A stretch of DNA of 64,000 nucleotides from the NCBI GenBank assembly GCA_963580285.1, contig OY757020.1, forward strand, positions 99,637,497-99,701,496. Reading direction: 5' to 3'. This document shows positions 19,357 through 29,272 of the stretch, one piece after another. The first letter of the stretch is position 1; every line of letters starts with the position of its first letter. The stretch comes from Lucinisca nassula (taxonomy: Eukaryota; Mollusca; Bivalvia; Lucinida; Lucinidae). The notes below the pieces were generated by a model. That model had not been told where the DNA came from. It saw only the letters and a list, made by a program, of their open reading frames with translations, and searched no databases. Made by a program: the position numbers and the translations under genes.

Positions 19357-20718
19357 CAATGATTTCCAGGAGCATTCAACGTAGTCTATGATATGTCTTT
19401 ATTATAAGCCGTAGGTCTTAGACCCGATTCATTCATGTAAAACGTATTACACTAATGTAAACAAATTAAATATCACAAAAATACAGGTGAGCTTGCACAC
19501 GAGAAAAGGGTGCTTATTGCACCGGGAAACACTCTCAGTTCTGAGGAGCCTGCGCATCGGCAAAGTCTCGTGACACCATTGGTACGGCTAAAATATAGAT
19601 CTTGAAAACTCAAAATACAAAGAATCATGCTTAACTGCCCTGTTAGGTTGTCACGCATGCGCGTTTCAAGAAGTAAAACTCGAATAAAGTTCTCATGCGT
19701 CGGCTCAACACACTGCACGAGGGGAAAAAATACTGCCAGTTTTGGAACAGCTTGAAAATAGTAATATAAACTGGGGAGATTGTTTCGATAATATGTTTAA
19801 AATACAATGCCTCTTTCGTCGCAACAGTCTTTTTGTGCTAGCGGCATCTTAATTAATTGTTTGCTGGCTTGATTGCTTGCTTGTTTGTTTAAAAGATGCC
19901 GCAACCAAGATTTCGAAAACATGTTTAAGAAATCTGTAAGCCATACGCTCTTAGAGATACAATGGGGACAACTTAATATCCTGCTAAATCAAAATGTTTT
20001 GAATATATGACATAATCGCAAAACGTTTTCTTTGATTTTGTGATATCTTCAATCTGTAAACATAAATATTGCTACGATTATTACTGCGTTACGTTCACAA
20101 TAAACTGAATTCCGGCCATATTTCTCCACTTTTTTTTTTTTTTTTTGGTTTGGGTTTTACGGCCCTTTCAAGATTATTTCACTCATATCGAGCCGATCGT
20201 TAATCAGAGGTGGGCGAAAACCGGAGTACCCGGAGAAAAACCACATGACCTTCCGTTGCAGAACTTGGCGTCTCACACGTGGCCAGAGCGAGGATATTTC
20301 TCCACTGAAAGGTGACAATAAAAGCCGAATCATTATTGCGCCTCAAGATGTGATAAATATTAGCGCGTGCTTAAGAACACCCGTTAACAAACATTAACAG
20401 GTTAAGGTACACACTTACGAACTTACAAACAACTATTTGTAATTATGAATGGTCATGATAATATCCTCAGTGAAAGCGGTGTCATGAAAACACGCCTATC
20501 TAAATATTCTGAAAAGGCGTGTTTTCGTGATGGTAACAGTTAGGAGGCCCGATACACATTTCAGTGTCTGATGAATGGTGATTGTTCTTGAGCAGTAGAA
20601 GTAGTAAGACTGCTGACCCTTATCCTGCTGAATATTTAATTTAGCCACACCCATTTCTGACTCGGAACCAGTCAGATTACTTGATGTAATTTATTCCTTA
20701 AACTTTATAAACATAATG

Positions 20719-20785
20719 TCAAACAGTGTAGATCCTGATCAGAAAGCTTCTTCAGAAGCCATCTGATGCGGATCTACACTGTTTG
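20719..20785. repeat. Palindromic hairpin of the CAAACAGTGTAGATCCTGATCAG family
   Basis: Arms TCAAACAGTGTAGATCCTGATC and its near-complement GATGCGGATCTACACTGTTTG enclose a small AAGCTTCTTCAGAAGC hairpin. It shares flanking phrases with copies at 6179-7023. Confidence 0.75.
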
Positions 20786-21250
20786 CAAAGATAGGGATTG
20801 TCGTGAACATAAAGAGAAGGGTTGATCGTTACCACAACACACTCCATTTAATTGTATATTGACCAGGCATTCCTTGTCAACGCTCATTCTCTCCCGTTGA
20901 TTCAAGATGGGCAGTTGTTAGTTTCTGGCAAAAGATTGCGCAGTGTACTGGTGAACTGCTTCCAGTACAAGAGGATAGGTAATCGGTTCGGGTTGACCTA
21001 AATATTGTTGACAGAGCCGTTAAATGAAGAAAATAACCCACCTTTCTGCGTAAAGAGTGGGCGTTCCATGTCTACTTGGGGGAAAACAAATGCCGATGGT
21101 TTGAACTCTACAAGGTTTATTAAACGCTATTAACTACACGTTATACAACATTTACAAAGACAGTGATAATAATAATAGTAAAATAAATAAGAAGAATTGG
21201 AAGAATGCAACACAAGAAAATGTCGTTAGCTATGTACACAGTGTCCGATT

Positions 21251-21524
21251 CATTATGAAAACACGCCTAGTCCCATGTATTGAAAATTTTGCAACCAAAA
21301 TATGAAAATTCCTGTAAAAAAATGCCATTACTTTGCAAATTTCTGCTATTTAAACATAGATTGGGTGCACTCGTTAGAACCGCCCTGTCGGTTCTAACGA
21401 GTATCCACAATCTATGATTTTGAGCAGAAATAAGAAAAAAAAAACACCCATGTAAACCCCAAGTTTTACGACATAAAAGTAGGGTTTGAGGGGGTCAAAA
21501 TTTCATAGGCGTGTTATCGTAATG
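21251..21524. repeat. MITE downstream of the capsid gene
   Basis: Ends CATTATGAAAACACGCCTA and its complement ATAGGCGTGTTATCGTAATG, with an internal hairpin GTTAGAACCGCCCTGTCGGTTCTAAC. It abuts the stop codon of the major capsid gene and may carry its polyadenylation region. Confidence 0.8.
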
Positions 21525-21535
21525 AGAGAGAGATT

Positions 21536-22888
21536 TCATGGGACTGTCACGTTTCTGGTCTCGTCAATTTCCAGTATACCAAATCGTTCTGAATACAGTA
21601 TGCATGTCGCTCCTTCAGTCAGGGGAGTACCAAGCCTCACACTTAAGGACATTTCCCCGCTTTTCAACAGCGGGAACTGAACATTCTCACTGAAGTTCGG
21701 GTCTAAATTGAAAATGTATATTGCATATCCCGTCCCAAGATCTCGGTTGAAGTTTATACAATCCCCCGAGAAGCTGTCGAAAAACCTGTCAAATACTTGA
21801 AGTGTGCGTTTGCCCTCAGTACCGTCATTGTCGTAGAAAACATCTATAGGTTCTGCAGGCACCGACACACCATTGACACAAAGGGAAATAACTCGCAGAT
21901 CACAATTGATGAAATTGAAAGGGGAATGAGAGTAGCTCCCTGCCGCAGCCTTGTTATTGCAAAATGCAACAATGACAGACTTCGGCAGTGGCGACTCTGA
22001 AATATGGTCCCAGTGAAATACTGTCTGATTTGGGGGTACGTTACAACATTTAATGTTTCTCTTCGTGTAAATGTATTTCGCCGAGACTGACTTAAGCAGC
22101 TTGCTGTGTGCGACAAGTATTGCAGGGTTCACTTTAAGTCTGTGCAACCGAAAGAAGGCGTCCTCAATAACCACCTGATAGTTTTCAAAGCTACGTCCTC
22201 GCTGCTCATCAGACAGAATTTTGGTGAACTTCTTTTCAATGTTATGCCGAGTTTTACGCCGTTTAAGAGATATCTGTCTAGCATAAGACAATCCCCGAAT
22301 AAGGTTCCAGCCATTTCTATCAATTTTGATGACTTTGCGAGCTGGTGCCGAGTGAAAAGCCCAAAATTCCCACCGCTGGGATTGGTTTCGTCGAAGAAAC
22401 CGACCGAGTCTGGGTAATACAGTTGTTCAGTAAGTTTCGTGTTCTTTGAGTGCTTGCTTTCGTGCAACAAACTGTAGAAATATGCCACGTACGGATAAAA
22501 GTTTCCCGAGCTATGAACAAGGGTACCGTTCATCCTTACGTCTATCTCGGAAAACATCGCATGGAACATTAAGTTGACCGGTGACACGTCGTCATCTGGA
22601 CCAAGCCTATTTCCGTCGGCTTTGAGGATGCGAACTTTAAGGAACAGCTTGCATTTTGATAAATCTGTGTAGACATCCCCCTGGAGATTGATTTCGAATG
22701 TCAGCGGATTCAGTCCGTTCTACTGAGAAATAGGTCTGACGTCTTCGTAATACCTTTTTAAAATGGCGACTTGATTCGGTGAAAGGCTGAATAAATCTAA
22801 ACCCGGCGGCGCAACGTCACTGCCACTTTTCGGTGAAAAAAACTGACATACCGGAAACTGCACCCTGTCTACCTCCGACAAAGACTGT
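21536..22888 (-). pseudogene. Polinton major capsid protein gene (double jelly-roll), broken
   Basis: The N-terminal part reads L-S-P-N-Q-V-A-I-L and R-P-I-S-Q, then hits TAG at 22722-22720. The frame continues to 22587-22129 with M-F-S-E-I-D-V-R-M-N-G-T-L-V and N-F-Y-P-Y-V-A-Y, then shifts near 22180-22195 into 22291-21536 (N-F-N-R-D-L-G-T-G-Y-A-I-Y). These phrases, and an order of strand-rich blocks, are typical of Polinton/adintovirus hexon-like capsids. At least one stop and one frameshift are present, and no ATG is evident at the expected start. The copy cannot make a full capsid as it stands. Confidence 0.8.
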
Positions 22889-22893
22889 TGAAT

Positions 22894-23310
22894 TTATTTA
22901 CGCTTGCTGAATATATCGCCAAGGGTTCGGTAGCTGAAGCTTGATTTTCGCTTTTTGGAGCTCTTTCTCTTAGCTTTTTTCGCTCGTGTTCGCTTGTTGT
23001 TGTTTTTCTTGCGGGAACACTTGGTCTTCCCCTTTATACCCGCCTTTTTCATAACATGGGCCGCCTGCTGGACTGTCTGTTCAGTTGGACTGACAACTTT
23101 AATTATTTTGGGCTCCGTCTGGCTGCTCTGCTCGCAGATTTGAGCGCGTTCTCGGTCTAGGACAACGTTTTGATGGTGCTGCTGTCTAACGGCCTCTCTT
23201 TCGGTTTCCAGTCCGAAACCAACCGTGCTGTGCTTTTTCGCTTTATTTTCGTAGAAATTCTCCCATGCCCGATAATCTGGAATGTAAAGATTCGCAGCTT
23301 TTTCAGACAT
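22894..23310 (-). CDS. Basic Polinton protein, putative DNA-binding or minor virion protein
   Basis: 138 residues from an ATG. The first 30 residues include I-P-D-Y-R-A-W-E-N-F-Y. The C-terminal half is extremely Lys/Arg-rich (about 90-125), followed by S-Y-R-T-L-G-D-I-F-S-K. It lies between the capsid and penton genes, where virion-associated proteins are expected. A core or minor virion role is inferred from position and charge; no family match is claimed. Confidence 0.55.
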   Translation of the reverse strand: MSEKAANLYIPDYRAWENFYENKAKKHSTVGFGLETEREAVRQQHHQNVVLDRERAQICEQSSQTEPKIIKVVSPTEQTVQQAAHVMKKAGIKGKTKCSRKKNNNKRTRAKKAKRKSSKKRKSSFSYRTLGDIFSKRK

Positions 23311-23339
23311 TCTTCATATTGGTTGGTATCGAAAGACGT

Positions 23340-23813
23340 CTAACCGGCTCGCCTGAAGTGTAGTGAAAGACTGACCTTACATTCATCAGAGCAAGGTATG
23401 GTGTAACCCCGTTCGTCCTCAACACGGACTTCAATAAAGAGACAATGCGATGTTGTTATACGTTTATAATAGCAATAATGACAATCTTTGTCATTTTCAT
23501 TCATCTGGTAGATAATCCGGTCATCGGATTTTATGCCTTGTCCAAGGCTTACACGTTTTAAGATCTGTTTCAAGCTTCCACCCACGAAAGAAAAGTCAAT
23601 GATGTTCGTGTAAATGTACAGATTTTTCCCCGACATATCCAGGTCATCCGAAGTGCATTCTATGTTAAAAGACTTCAGTGCCAGCTCCCACAGCCCATCG
23701 AATCTTATCTCGCGGTCAAACTGAACTCTAAACAGAGCTGCACTGTTGGACGGAAAATACGAGAGGGAGTCGAAACTTTTCAGTTCTGCATAGATATTGT
23801 CACTCAGATTCAT
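23340..23813 (-). CDS. Polinton minor capsid protein (penton-like, single jelly-roll)
   Basis: 157 residues from ATG 23813; an in-frame extension to 23861 lacks support. Features are S-Y-F-P-S-N-S-A-A-L-F-R-V-Q near the start, then I-R-F-D-G-L-W-E-L-A-L-K-S-F, an Ile/Val-rich middle and a terminal C-K-V-S-L-S-L-H-F-R-R strand. That order is characteristic of Polinton pentons, which occupy capsid vertices. The frame is intact, unlike the major capsid gene next to it. Confidence 0.82.
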   Translation of the reverse strand: MNLSDNIYAELKSFDSLSYFPSNSAALFRVQFDREIRFDGLWELALKSFNIECTSDDLDMSGKNLYIYTNIIDFSFVGGSLKQILKRVSLGQGIKSDDRIIYQMNENDKDCHYCYYKRITTSHCLFIEVRVEDERGYTIPCSDECKVSLSLHFRRAG

Positions 23814-23965
23814 CCTACCAATGACTGTTAAATGGATTCGACAGCAGTGGCGGGTAGCCACTGATCGAATTTGGGAGGGTATCCAAGGAAACGGACGAAT
23901 ACTTCACGATCGCGACCTTTACCTCTGCGTCTAAGTATCTTGTCCACTTTGAAGAGCTGTTCGTC

Positions 23966-24970
23966 TTAAAGGGTCGATACTCTTGTAATCTCAGAACCGT
24001 AGAAGTAACCAGTGATTACTTCCCCTTGGAGGTCGGCCAGCAGGTACACGGGTATGTTCTGCTTAAGAAAACGGCGTCTTATGCGAAATACTTCCTCAGA
24101 GAAACGCTGGTTAAAGCTGCGTTCAAATACACGTCTATTGAAGCTAACGCGGACAAAGTCTCCTACGCCGAATGCAAATCTAGCTTTAGGCATTAATTTA
24201 TTCTTGCCAGCAGAAGTTTTAGTCACAATGGAGCGTTGCTTGTAAGGCCGGTTAATGTACATTTCATTCCAGAGCGAAATTTCGTTAGTCTTCGTTACTT
24301 CACTGGGACTAATAGAGCCTAAAGAACGATGCGGTCTCGTATTGTAGCTATGTACTATTTCTTTGAGATTGTCTATATACCGGTACGTATTTTTGTTATG
24401 GAGATACCGGTATATAAGTTGCTTAAGAGTCTGGTTGAAGCGTTCTACGATTTGGGCCTTTAATGGCGGATGTGCGAAGAATTGTTTAATGTTGTTTTCC
24501 GCCAGAAACTTCCTAAGCTTCGTATTTCGAAATTCTGCACCAAAATCGCAGCGGACGGCCCTTGCTTTATTACGTCCGGTCAGCATCGTTTTAAGGGCTT
24601 CGAGAACCGTTTCAGCTTTCTTATCTTTCAAGGGCTTCACCATGGCTACACGACTGAAAGCGTCGACGGCCGCGAGTAAGAATTTAACATTGTCATTACT
24701 TTTTGATAGTCTGCCCATGTCAATCAGATCCAAGTCATACTGATCCTTAAGCCCCCGCGTAACTATATGACCTCGTTTAAAAGTGCGTCTAATGGGCTTG
24801 TTCACAGTGTAGGAGTCCTGTTTTTCGAGAAAAGAACGTATATATTTTCTGCTTACTTTGACCTTTCCTTCCCTGTCCAAGACCTGTTTCAGTTTTGCTG
24901 GACCCGAAAAACTACCGGGGTGACTGGGATCAGTGTAGATTTTCTTTAAGTAGCGTTCTGTTCCTTCCAT
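23966..24970 (-). CDS. Polinton RVE-family integrase
   Basis: 334 residues. The N-terminal helical region is followed by the DDE core: D-L-D-L-I-D-M (D81), V-R-C-D-F-G-A-E-F (D142) and Q-I-V-E-R-F-N-Q-T-L-K (E176). A C-terminal beta-rich domain (F-A-F-G-V-G-D-F-V-R-V) follows, resembling an SH3/chromo-like tail. It catalyses insertion of the element with short target duplication, consistent with the TACATT duplication seen here. Open frame, no lesion found. Confidence 0.93.
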   Translation of the reverse strand: MEGTERYLKKIYTDPSHPGSFSGPAKLKQVLDREGKVKVSRKYIRSFLEKQDSYTVNKPIRRTFKRGHIVTRGLKDQYDLDLIDMGRLSKSNDNVKFLLAAVDAFSRVAMVKPLKDKKAETVLEALKTMLTGRNKARAVRCDFGAEFRNTKLRKFLAENNIKQFFAHPPLKAQIVERFNQTLKQLIYRYLHNKNTYRYIDNLKEIVHSYNTRPHRSLGSISPSEVTKTNEISLWNEMYINRPYKQRSIVTKTSAGKNKLMPKARFAFGVGDFVRVSFNRRVFERSFNQRFSEEVFRIRRRFLKQNIPVYLLADLQGEVITGYFYGSEITRVSTL

Positions 24971-25012
24971 GGCGACAGTTAGCTGAAGTCAGTCTCTTAT
25001 ATATCGTATATT

Positions 25013-25468
25013 TCATGCACTCAGTTTGTTGTCCCCTGATTCTGATTCAATACTCTCAATTTCAATTTTCCCCGGCGTAAAGGGCAGCGACGACGCAACT
25101 GCTTTTGTCGACGACGCTAACGTCGCAGTGGCTGCGGCTGAAGTAACGCAGAGTTTTGGCTTCAGAAACTTTAGCCTCGGGGATGGCAGGACGTAGCCGA
25201 CAGAAGTGCTCAAAAGAATGAGCCAAAGTTCCCTTTCAGACGACTGAAGGATAAGTTGTGACAAAGACACCGCTATAATACCGTACACAAGGATGACCTG
25301 TGTCATGTACGTCACTTGATTCTTTGGCACGCGAGCGCCGCACCAGCGCCAGTCGTTGGCCGCGACTGGGCGAATGTTGGACCAGTCGTGCACGTCATTT
25401 TCATCATTGGGCTTGCCACCCGTCAGAAGGTTTTCGCTGATCGCAGCCTCTGTATCTTCGCTGGCCAT
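25013..25468 (-). CDS. Polinton two-segment membrane protein
   Basis: The first ATG is at 25468 (the longer frame starts on TTG), giving 151 residues. A tryptophan-rich stretch (D-W-R-W-C-G) leads into two hydrophobic segments at about 56-75 and 82-97: V-T-Y-M-T-Q-V-I-L-V-Y-G-I-I and L-W-L-I-L-L-S-T-S-V-G-Y-V-L-P. A Ser/Ala-rich tail follows. The order Q...L-x-L-Q-S-S-E-R...L-L-S...G...P is matched by the small membrane proteins at 26328 and 40086 in the H3-bearing units. Probably a virion or host-membrane protein. Confidence 0.7.
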   Translation of the reverse strand: MASEDTEAAISENLLTGGKPNDENDVHDWSNIRPVAANDWRWCGARVPKNQVTYMTQVILVYGIIAVSLSQLILQSSERELWLILLSTSVGYVLPSPRLKFLKPKLCVTSAAATATLASSTKAVASSLPFTPGKIEIESIESESGDNKLSA

Positions 25469-25572
25469 TGCCAAAACCAGAAAGCTCGTTCTCGTTGAAT
25501 TTAACGGTTTAGCTCGACCGAATCAGCAGCCCTGCAAAGCGGAGCGAGCTGTGGAATTACAATATTATTATC

Positions 25573-25922
25573 CGCGTAAGACCCTAAAGAGCAAGCTGTG
25601 GAATGACAATATTATCATACCCTGAGATTCTCTCTCACGTAAGATGATTCGTCTTCATTCGCATCCCTTAACATCCTTTTTAGTTTCCGAAGTTTATTTA
25701 CATTTCACACACCCACCTCTGTAGCGCTGTTTTCGTGTTAATTGTAAACAAATGACAATGTTTGCTTATTGACTTTAAAATATAAAAGGGGACGGGGATA
25801 TCCCCGGATTAGAAGAACAATAGGGGATTTATAACAAACAAAAGGACAATAGGGGATTATAACAAACAAAAGCAATCCAGCAATCCAGATCCTTCAACTC
25901 TACCAAGGTTTTGCATACTACT
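25573..25922. repeat. Right terminal inverted repeat of the Polinton
   Basis: Reverse complement of 1815-2165. It ends GCATACTACT and is followed at once by the target duplication TACATT (25923-25928). A second, partial copy of its inner edge (GCTGTGGAATTACAATATTATTATCCG) stands at about 25548-25574. Confidence 0.95.
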
Positions 25923-25923
25923 T

Positions 25924-26328
25924 ACATTACCATCTGACTATCATAAATTTAAAAACACAGCTACAGCAAATGCCCAAAGAAAAGGTCACCAACAACTGCT
26001 TGCACAAAAGCGAGACGCCGCACGGATTGAACGTTATACGAAAAGACGGTTCCGTCCAGGAACTGTTGCACTTCGACAAATACGACAGTATCAAAGAAGT
26101 ACAGAACTATTGATTCCTAAAATGTCTTTCAGAAGATTGGTGAAATCAATCGCCACTGATATTGACAATCAAATGTTTTTTCAAGAAAGTGCAGTGTTAG
26201 CCTTACAAGGAGCTTCTGAGGCCTACCTAACATCTGTCCTAGAGGATTCTAATCTATGTGCGATACATGCTAAACGGATAACAATTCAACCCAAAGACAT
26301 TCAGTTAGCCAAAAGACTAAGAGGATAA
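25924..26328 (+). pseudogene. Histone H3-like gene of unit 1, 3' part
   Basis: This 135-codon open stretch continues the frame of 1729-1814 after the Polinton. It contains the complete histone fold: [21 protein letters not shown], then [30 protein letters not shown] and P-K-D-I-Q-L-A-K-R. These are signature phrases of H3. The insertion is the only break seen. The stop codon overlaps the ATG of the membrane-protein gene (TAATG). Confidence 0.9.
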
Positions 26329-26507
26329 TGGATTTTTCTAATGGTGTTTCACGGTTCTGGGTCCAGGCCTTATTTTTATTGATAATTTTATGCTTTTGTA
26401 TGGTTCAATTATTTATGCAGGCTCCAGATAGAGCAGTCTATATAGCTCTTCTCTCAGCAATCTGTGGTAATACGGTACCTACTATCAAACAAAAGAAAAG
26501 ACGATAG
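26328..26507 (+). CDS. Small two-segment membrane protein of unit 1
   Basis: 59 residues from an ATG that overlaps the H3 stop by one base. Two hydrophobic stretches, W-V-Q-A-L-F-L-L-I-I-L-C-F-C-M-V and V-Y-I-A-L-L-S-A-I-C-G-N-T-V-P, are followed by a K-Q-K-K-R-R end. Unit 3 has a longer version (80 residues). The pattern matches the Polinton membrane protein at 25013-25468. Function unknown; membrane location is inferred from hydrophobicity. Confidence 0.7.
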   Translation: MDFSNGVSRFWVQALFLLIILCFCMVQLFMQAPDRAVYIALLSAICGNTVPTIKQKKRR

Positions 26508-26570
26508 CCTCCTTGGATTAGACGAGGTAGATTCCCCTAGAAGGTTAACAGTTCATTCAAACCATCAATC

Positions 26571-27875
26571 ATGCCTTGCGTCAAGAAACGAAAGTTAGCT
26601 ACTAGACTAGCTGCTAATTCAATTACTGATCCAGTACCAGACATAAATAAAAGGATTCCAAGCAATTGTGAATTCATAGAACTCTCATTAACTATGCAAC
26701 AAGCTATAATGCAGGGCGGTGTATTCGACATTACGACACCACAAGTTGGAGGAAAATTGATTAACAACACCGGTGCAGCATTTGCTATAAGTTTTCCGAA
26801 AGATGAAACAATGACATATTGTTCATCAGATGTTGATCCGTTTGATAAGAAAATAAAAGTACCCAGAATATACGATTTCTCAGTTGCCAGAACAGCCTTC
26901 AAACAGCTTCAACGTCCAATTTTCTGGACTGGGAAAACTGGAGAATACCTCCAACGCGCTGAATTGCAGTCAAATAGAGATATGTTCACACAAGGGCATG
27001 AGATATCATCAGCGACTAAGACACCGGCATCCGGTTCAAAGTATGATCACCTAAAAAGTATTAACAGATGGCAAATAGAGTCTGACTTTGGGAAAGATTT
27101 TGTGATGATAGTCTGCAGAAAAGAAATATACAGAGATTTCATTAAAGCAATGTTTGCAGACAAGGAAGATGTCACCAATAATCTTCAAATGGCAAATCTC
27201 TCACTTTCTACTTGGTATGAAACCTGTCATAACTTGAAACCTATCTTCAGTAGATATTACAAATGGGTCATTGATGGAACAACAAGCCAGGGAAAAGTTT
27301 TCAATCATAAACAAGGTGGAGGCACCGCTCAACAGGGAGATCTCGGGTATTCTTCACTAAATATAACAGAAATTGGCCACTATGAGTTTGAAGAGTTCAA
27401 CATCAGAAATACCAACCCAGAAACTACACCAAATGATATTTACATTGATGGTGCAATCATTGCTATTCTCGGTAATGACAGACCAATAGCTGAGGACACA
27501 GAAACATTGCCATTTCATGATAGTCTGTTTAGATTTTATATCTACTATCGGATGGAGGAGATTAAACAAAGTGTTATCCTACTTCAAAATCTACCCATGT
27601 TCCAAAATCTGCAATCCTCTGAAAGCGAAGACGATACAATAAAGAGAGTACTAGGCAGTGATGGTCTGGATCTAACTGATATGACAGAGGCAGAGAGAGT
27701 TACTAAGAATAAGGGTCTTTGGAGAATAAATATTTATGCCAATGGTGGTGAATTCTACCCTATCGACACACAGGGTATCCTACTAGACAGGTCAAATGCA
27801 ACTGGTGAAGTATATGGTCCGACACCAACATTCGATACAGACACGCCGGGTGTTTCAACTGAAGGTACGCAATGA
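26571..27875 (+). CDS. Putative capsid protein of unit 1 (434 residues)
   Basis: A long intact frame from ATG 26571 in the position of the capsid slot. It starts M-P-C-V-K-K-R-K-L, a nuclear-localisation-like basic motif also present at the start of the unit 3 protein, and continues as a beta-rich, low-Cys, Asn/Thr-rich sequence with no enzymatic motif. Size, composition and location after the replication-associated small genes suggest a structural protein. I could not align it with confidence to the 311-residue protein of unit 3. No capsid family is claimed. Confidence 0.6.
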   Translation: MPCVKKRKLATRLAANSITDPVPDINKRIPSNCEFIELSLTMQQAIMQGGVFDITTPQVGGKLINNTGAAFAISFPKDETMTYCSSDVDPFDKKIKVPRIYDFSVARTAFKQLQRPIFWTGKTGEYLQRAELQSNRDMFTQGHEISSATKTPASGSKYDHLKSINRWQIESDFGKDFVMIVCRKEIYRDFIKAMFADKEDVTNNLQMANLSLSTWYETCHNLKPIFSRYYKWVIDGTTSQGKVFNHKQGGGTAQQGDLGYSSLNITEIGHYEFEEFNIRNTNPETTPNDIYIDGAIIAILGNDRPIAEDTETLPFHDSLFRFYIYYRMEEIKQSVILLQNLPMFQNLQSSESEDDTIKRVLGSDGLDLTDMTEAERVTKNKGLWRINIYANGGEFYPIDTQGILLDRSNATGEVYGPTPTFDTDTPGVSTEGTQ

Positions 27876-27908
27876 CATACATCAGCCCCTGTGGATCATG
27901 ATTTACAT

Positions 27909-28007
27909 ATGCTATTTGATGAAATTGTACATGCATATGAAAATGCTAAAGGAGATAAACAAAAAGCTCATATCAAGAACCAATGGACATTGACGATACA
28001 GACGTAG
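27909..28007 (+). pseudogene. Short remnant of the post-capsid ORF (unit 1)
   Basis: 32 residues starting M-L-F-D-E-I-V-H-A-Y, matching M-F-D-E-M-A-H-V-Y at the start of the 73-residue ORF at 41294 in unit 3, then ending early. The two share position directly after the capsid-like gene. In unit 1 it overlaps the start of the next frame (ATG 27983), so it may be naturally short or truncated. Confidence 0.45.
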
Positions 28008-28783
28008 ACGAAGAAAATCAATCCACAGGAGACGTCAGTTATGACATGCTTACAGATTTACCTAGCTTCCCATATACAACTCCTCCACACACTCCTAAAA
28101 AACAACACATACGGGAGCGCATATACCAGAGCATGATGGGGCAGCAATACATCCATTTTTTGATCCAGAAGACATCCAAGAACACTATGGTGCAGCAGTA
28201 GATCCAGTTGGGTTAGAGTTACAAAACAAACCAAAACATTATGGTGCAGCAATAGATCCAGTTGGGTTAGAGTTACAAAACAAACCAAAAAGTTATGGTG
28301 CAGCAATAGATCCAGTTGGGTTAGAAATTATGATGGCAAAAGCTACGGCTAAGGCTGAGAAACAAGCTAGACTTACACGTGAAAAAATAGACGCAGCAAA
28401 AAAGAAATCAAAACAAACGTCAACACCGCGTTCGAGTGCACCTTCTAGTCCCGAATCCATTCCTGCAACTGCACATGGACGGCTTAGAGAACGGCTTATG
28501 CGGAAAAATAAAGATAAAGGATTCGACGAATGTCATTATATCCACAGGGGTAGCTGTTAATGGTGATAAACAGTCAAATACAGTCAAATCAGGTGGTGAT
28601 TTCACATTGTCGGGTTCAGGCATGTACTTTATCAATAAAATAATTCCAGAACATGATGTGGAATGGTTAACAGAACAAAGTGACAACTTCCAAAAAATCT
28701 TCCTAAAATCTGGATCATGGGGGAAAAAGCTACCTTACCGCTCTGAGACCGTTTGGCAAGTACCTGTGGGTAAACGACACTGA
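27983..28783 (+). pseudogene. Repeat-containing protein gene of unit 1, frame-disrupted
   Basis: The frame from ATG 27983 (acidic, then Pro/Thr-rich) ends at 28201. A second frame carries 18-residue repeats (Y-G-A-A-(I/V)-D-P-V-G-L-E), then an Ala/Lys-rich helix and Ser/Pro-rich linker to 28560. The first frame resumes to 28783 with G-G-D-F-T-L-S-G-S-G-M-Y-F-I-N-K. The switches suggest two frameshifts in one original gene. Unit 3 has no counterpart. A minor structural protein is possible; no family recognised. Confidence 0.45.
28183..28329 (+). repeat. 54-bp in-frame tandem repeat
   Basis: Copies at 28183-28236 and 28237-28290 and a partial copy at 28291-28329 differ by a few bases. The 54-bp length (18 codons) keeps the frame, so the repeat expanded within a coding sequence. 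Confidence 0.9.
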
Positions 28784-28900
28784 AGTGGGTATTCAAGAAT
28801 ACTTTGGCAGACCATATTTCAGGATTTGTAATAGAATGTCACAATCATCCGTTGCAGAGATTGAAGACTAAAGCAGACAGAATACCTACGTAAAACAACA

Positions 28901-29272
28901 ATGGAAGTTGGAACTACACCAAACGAGAAACGTAACATTGTGACACTGATGAGATCAGAATCTGGACAAGAGGCTGTACTGTCACCCTTTAGATTCGCCG
29001 GTATAGCTTTACCAACTCAAACCGACTTTTCAACCCTCAGATCCGATGTAACATACGCTCTTCTGAATGCAAACGAAGACAAAAATGCCAGTATAAGTCT
29101 CTTCGTTAAAGTTAATGAAGTTGAGCAACAGATTAGTACTCTACAGAATACACAGAATACATTAGATGCCAGACCTGAAGCAATTGAAAATACGTGCCAA
29201 TCTCTCCAGACAACCATAGCTGAAATAAACTCGAGACTTCAAATGCTTGAAACTCCAACTCCATCTGAATGA
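28901..29272 (+). CDS. Coiled-coil protein of unit 1 (123 residues)
   Basis: Intact frame from an ATG. The N-terminal half is mixed (S-P-F-R-F-A-G-I-A-L-P near residue 30); the C-terminal half (about 60-115) has heptad-like hydrophobic spacing and many Gln/Asn/Thr, as in trimeric coiled coils. Its stop overlaps the ATG of a small frame at 29269 (ATGA). No counterpart is seen in unit 3. A fibre- or spike-like role would fit but is unproven. Confidence 0.5.
   Translation: MEVGTTPNEKRNIVTLMRSESGQEAVLSPFRFAGIALPTQTDFSTLRSDVTYALLNANEDKNASISLFVKVNEVEQQISTLQNTQNTLDARPEAIENTCQSLQTTIAEINSRLQMLETPTPSE

Larger units (their letters stand above)
19357..21535. other. Gene-poor segment between polymerase and capsid genes
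   Basis: No reading frame here resembles a known Polinton gene; in particular I found no Cys-protease motif. It contains a T18 run at 20130, a conserved-looking piece at 20148-20290, a 50-bp deletion derivative of the CATGAAAACACGCC MITE (20483-20532), a palindrome of the CAAACAGTGTAG family (20719-20785) and a complete MITE (21251-21524). Confidence 0.6.
1815..25922. mobile_element. Polinton/Maverick element with terminal inverted repeats and target duplication
   Basis: Terminal inverted repeats start AGTAGTATG and are flanked by TACATT on both sides (1809-1814 and 25923-25928); Polintons are known to make 6-bp duplications and to begin with AG. The 24,108-bp interior has the family's hallmark genes: protein-primed DNA polymerase B, RVE integrase, FtsK/HerA-like packaging ATPase, double-jelly-roll capsid and penton-like protein. 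The major capsid gene and an F-box gene are broken, so this copy is probably not functional. No Ulp1-type maturation protease was found. Confidence 0.95.
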
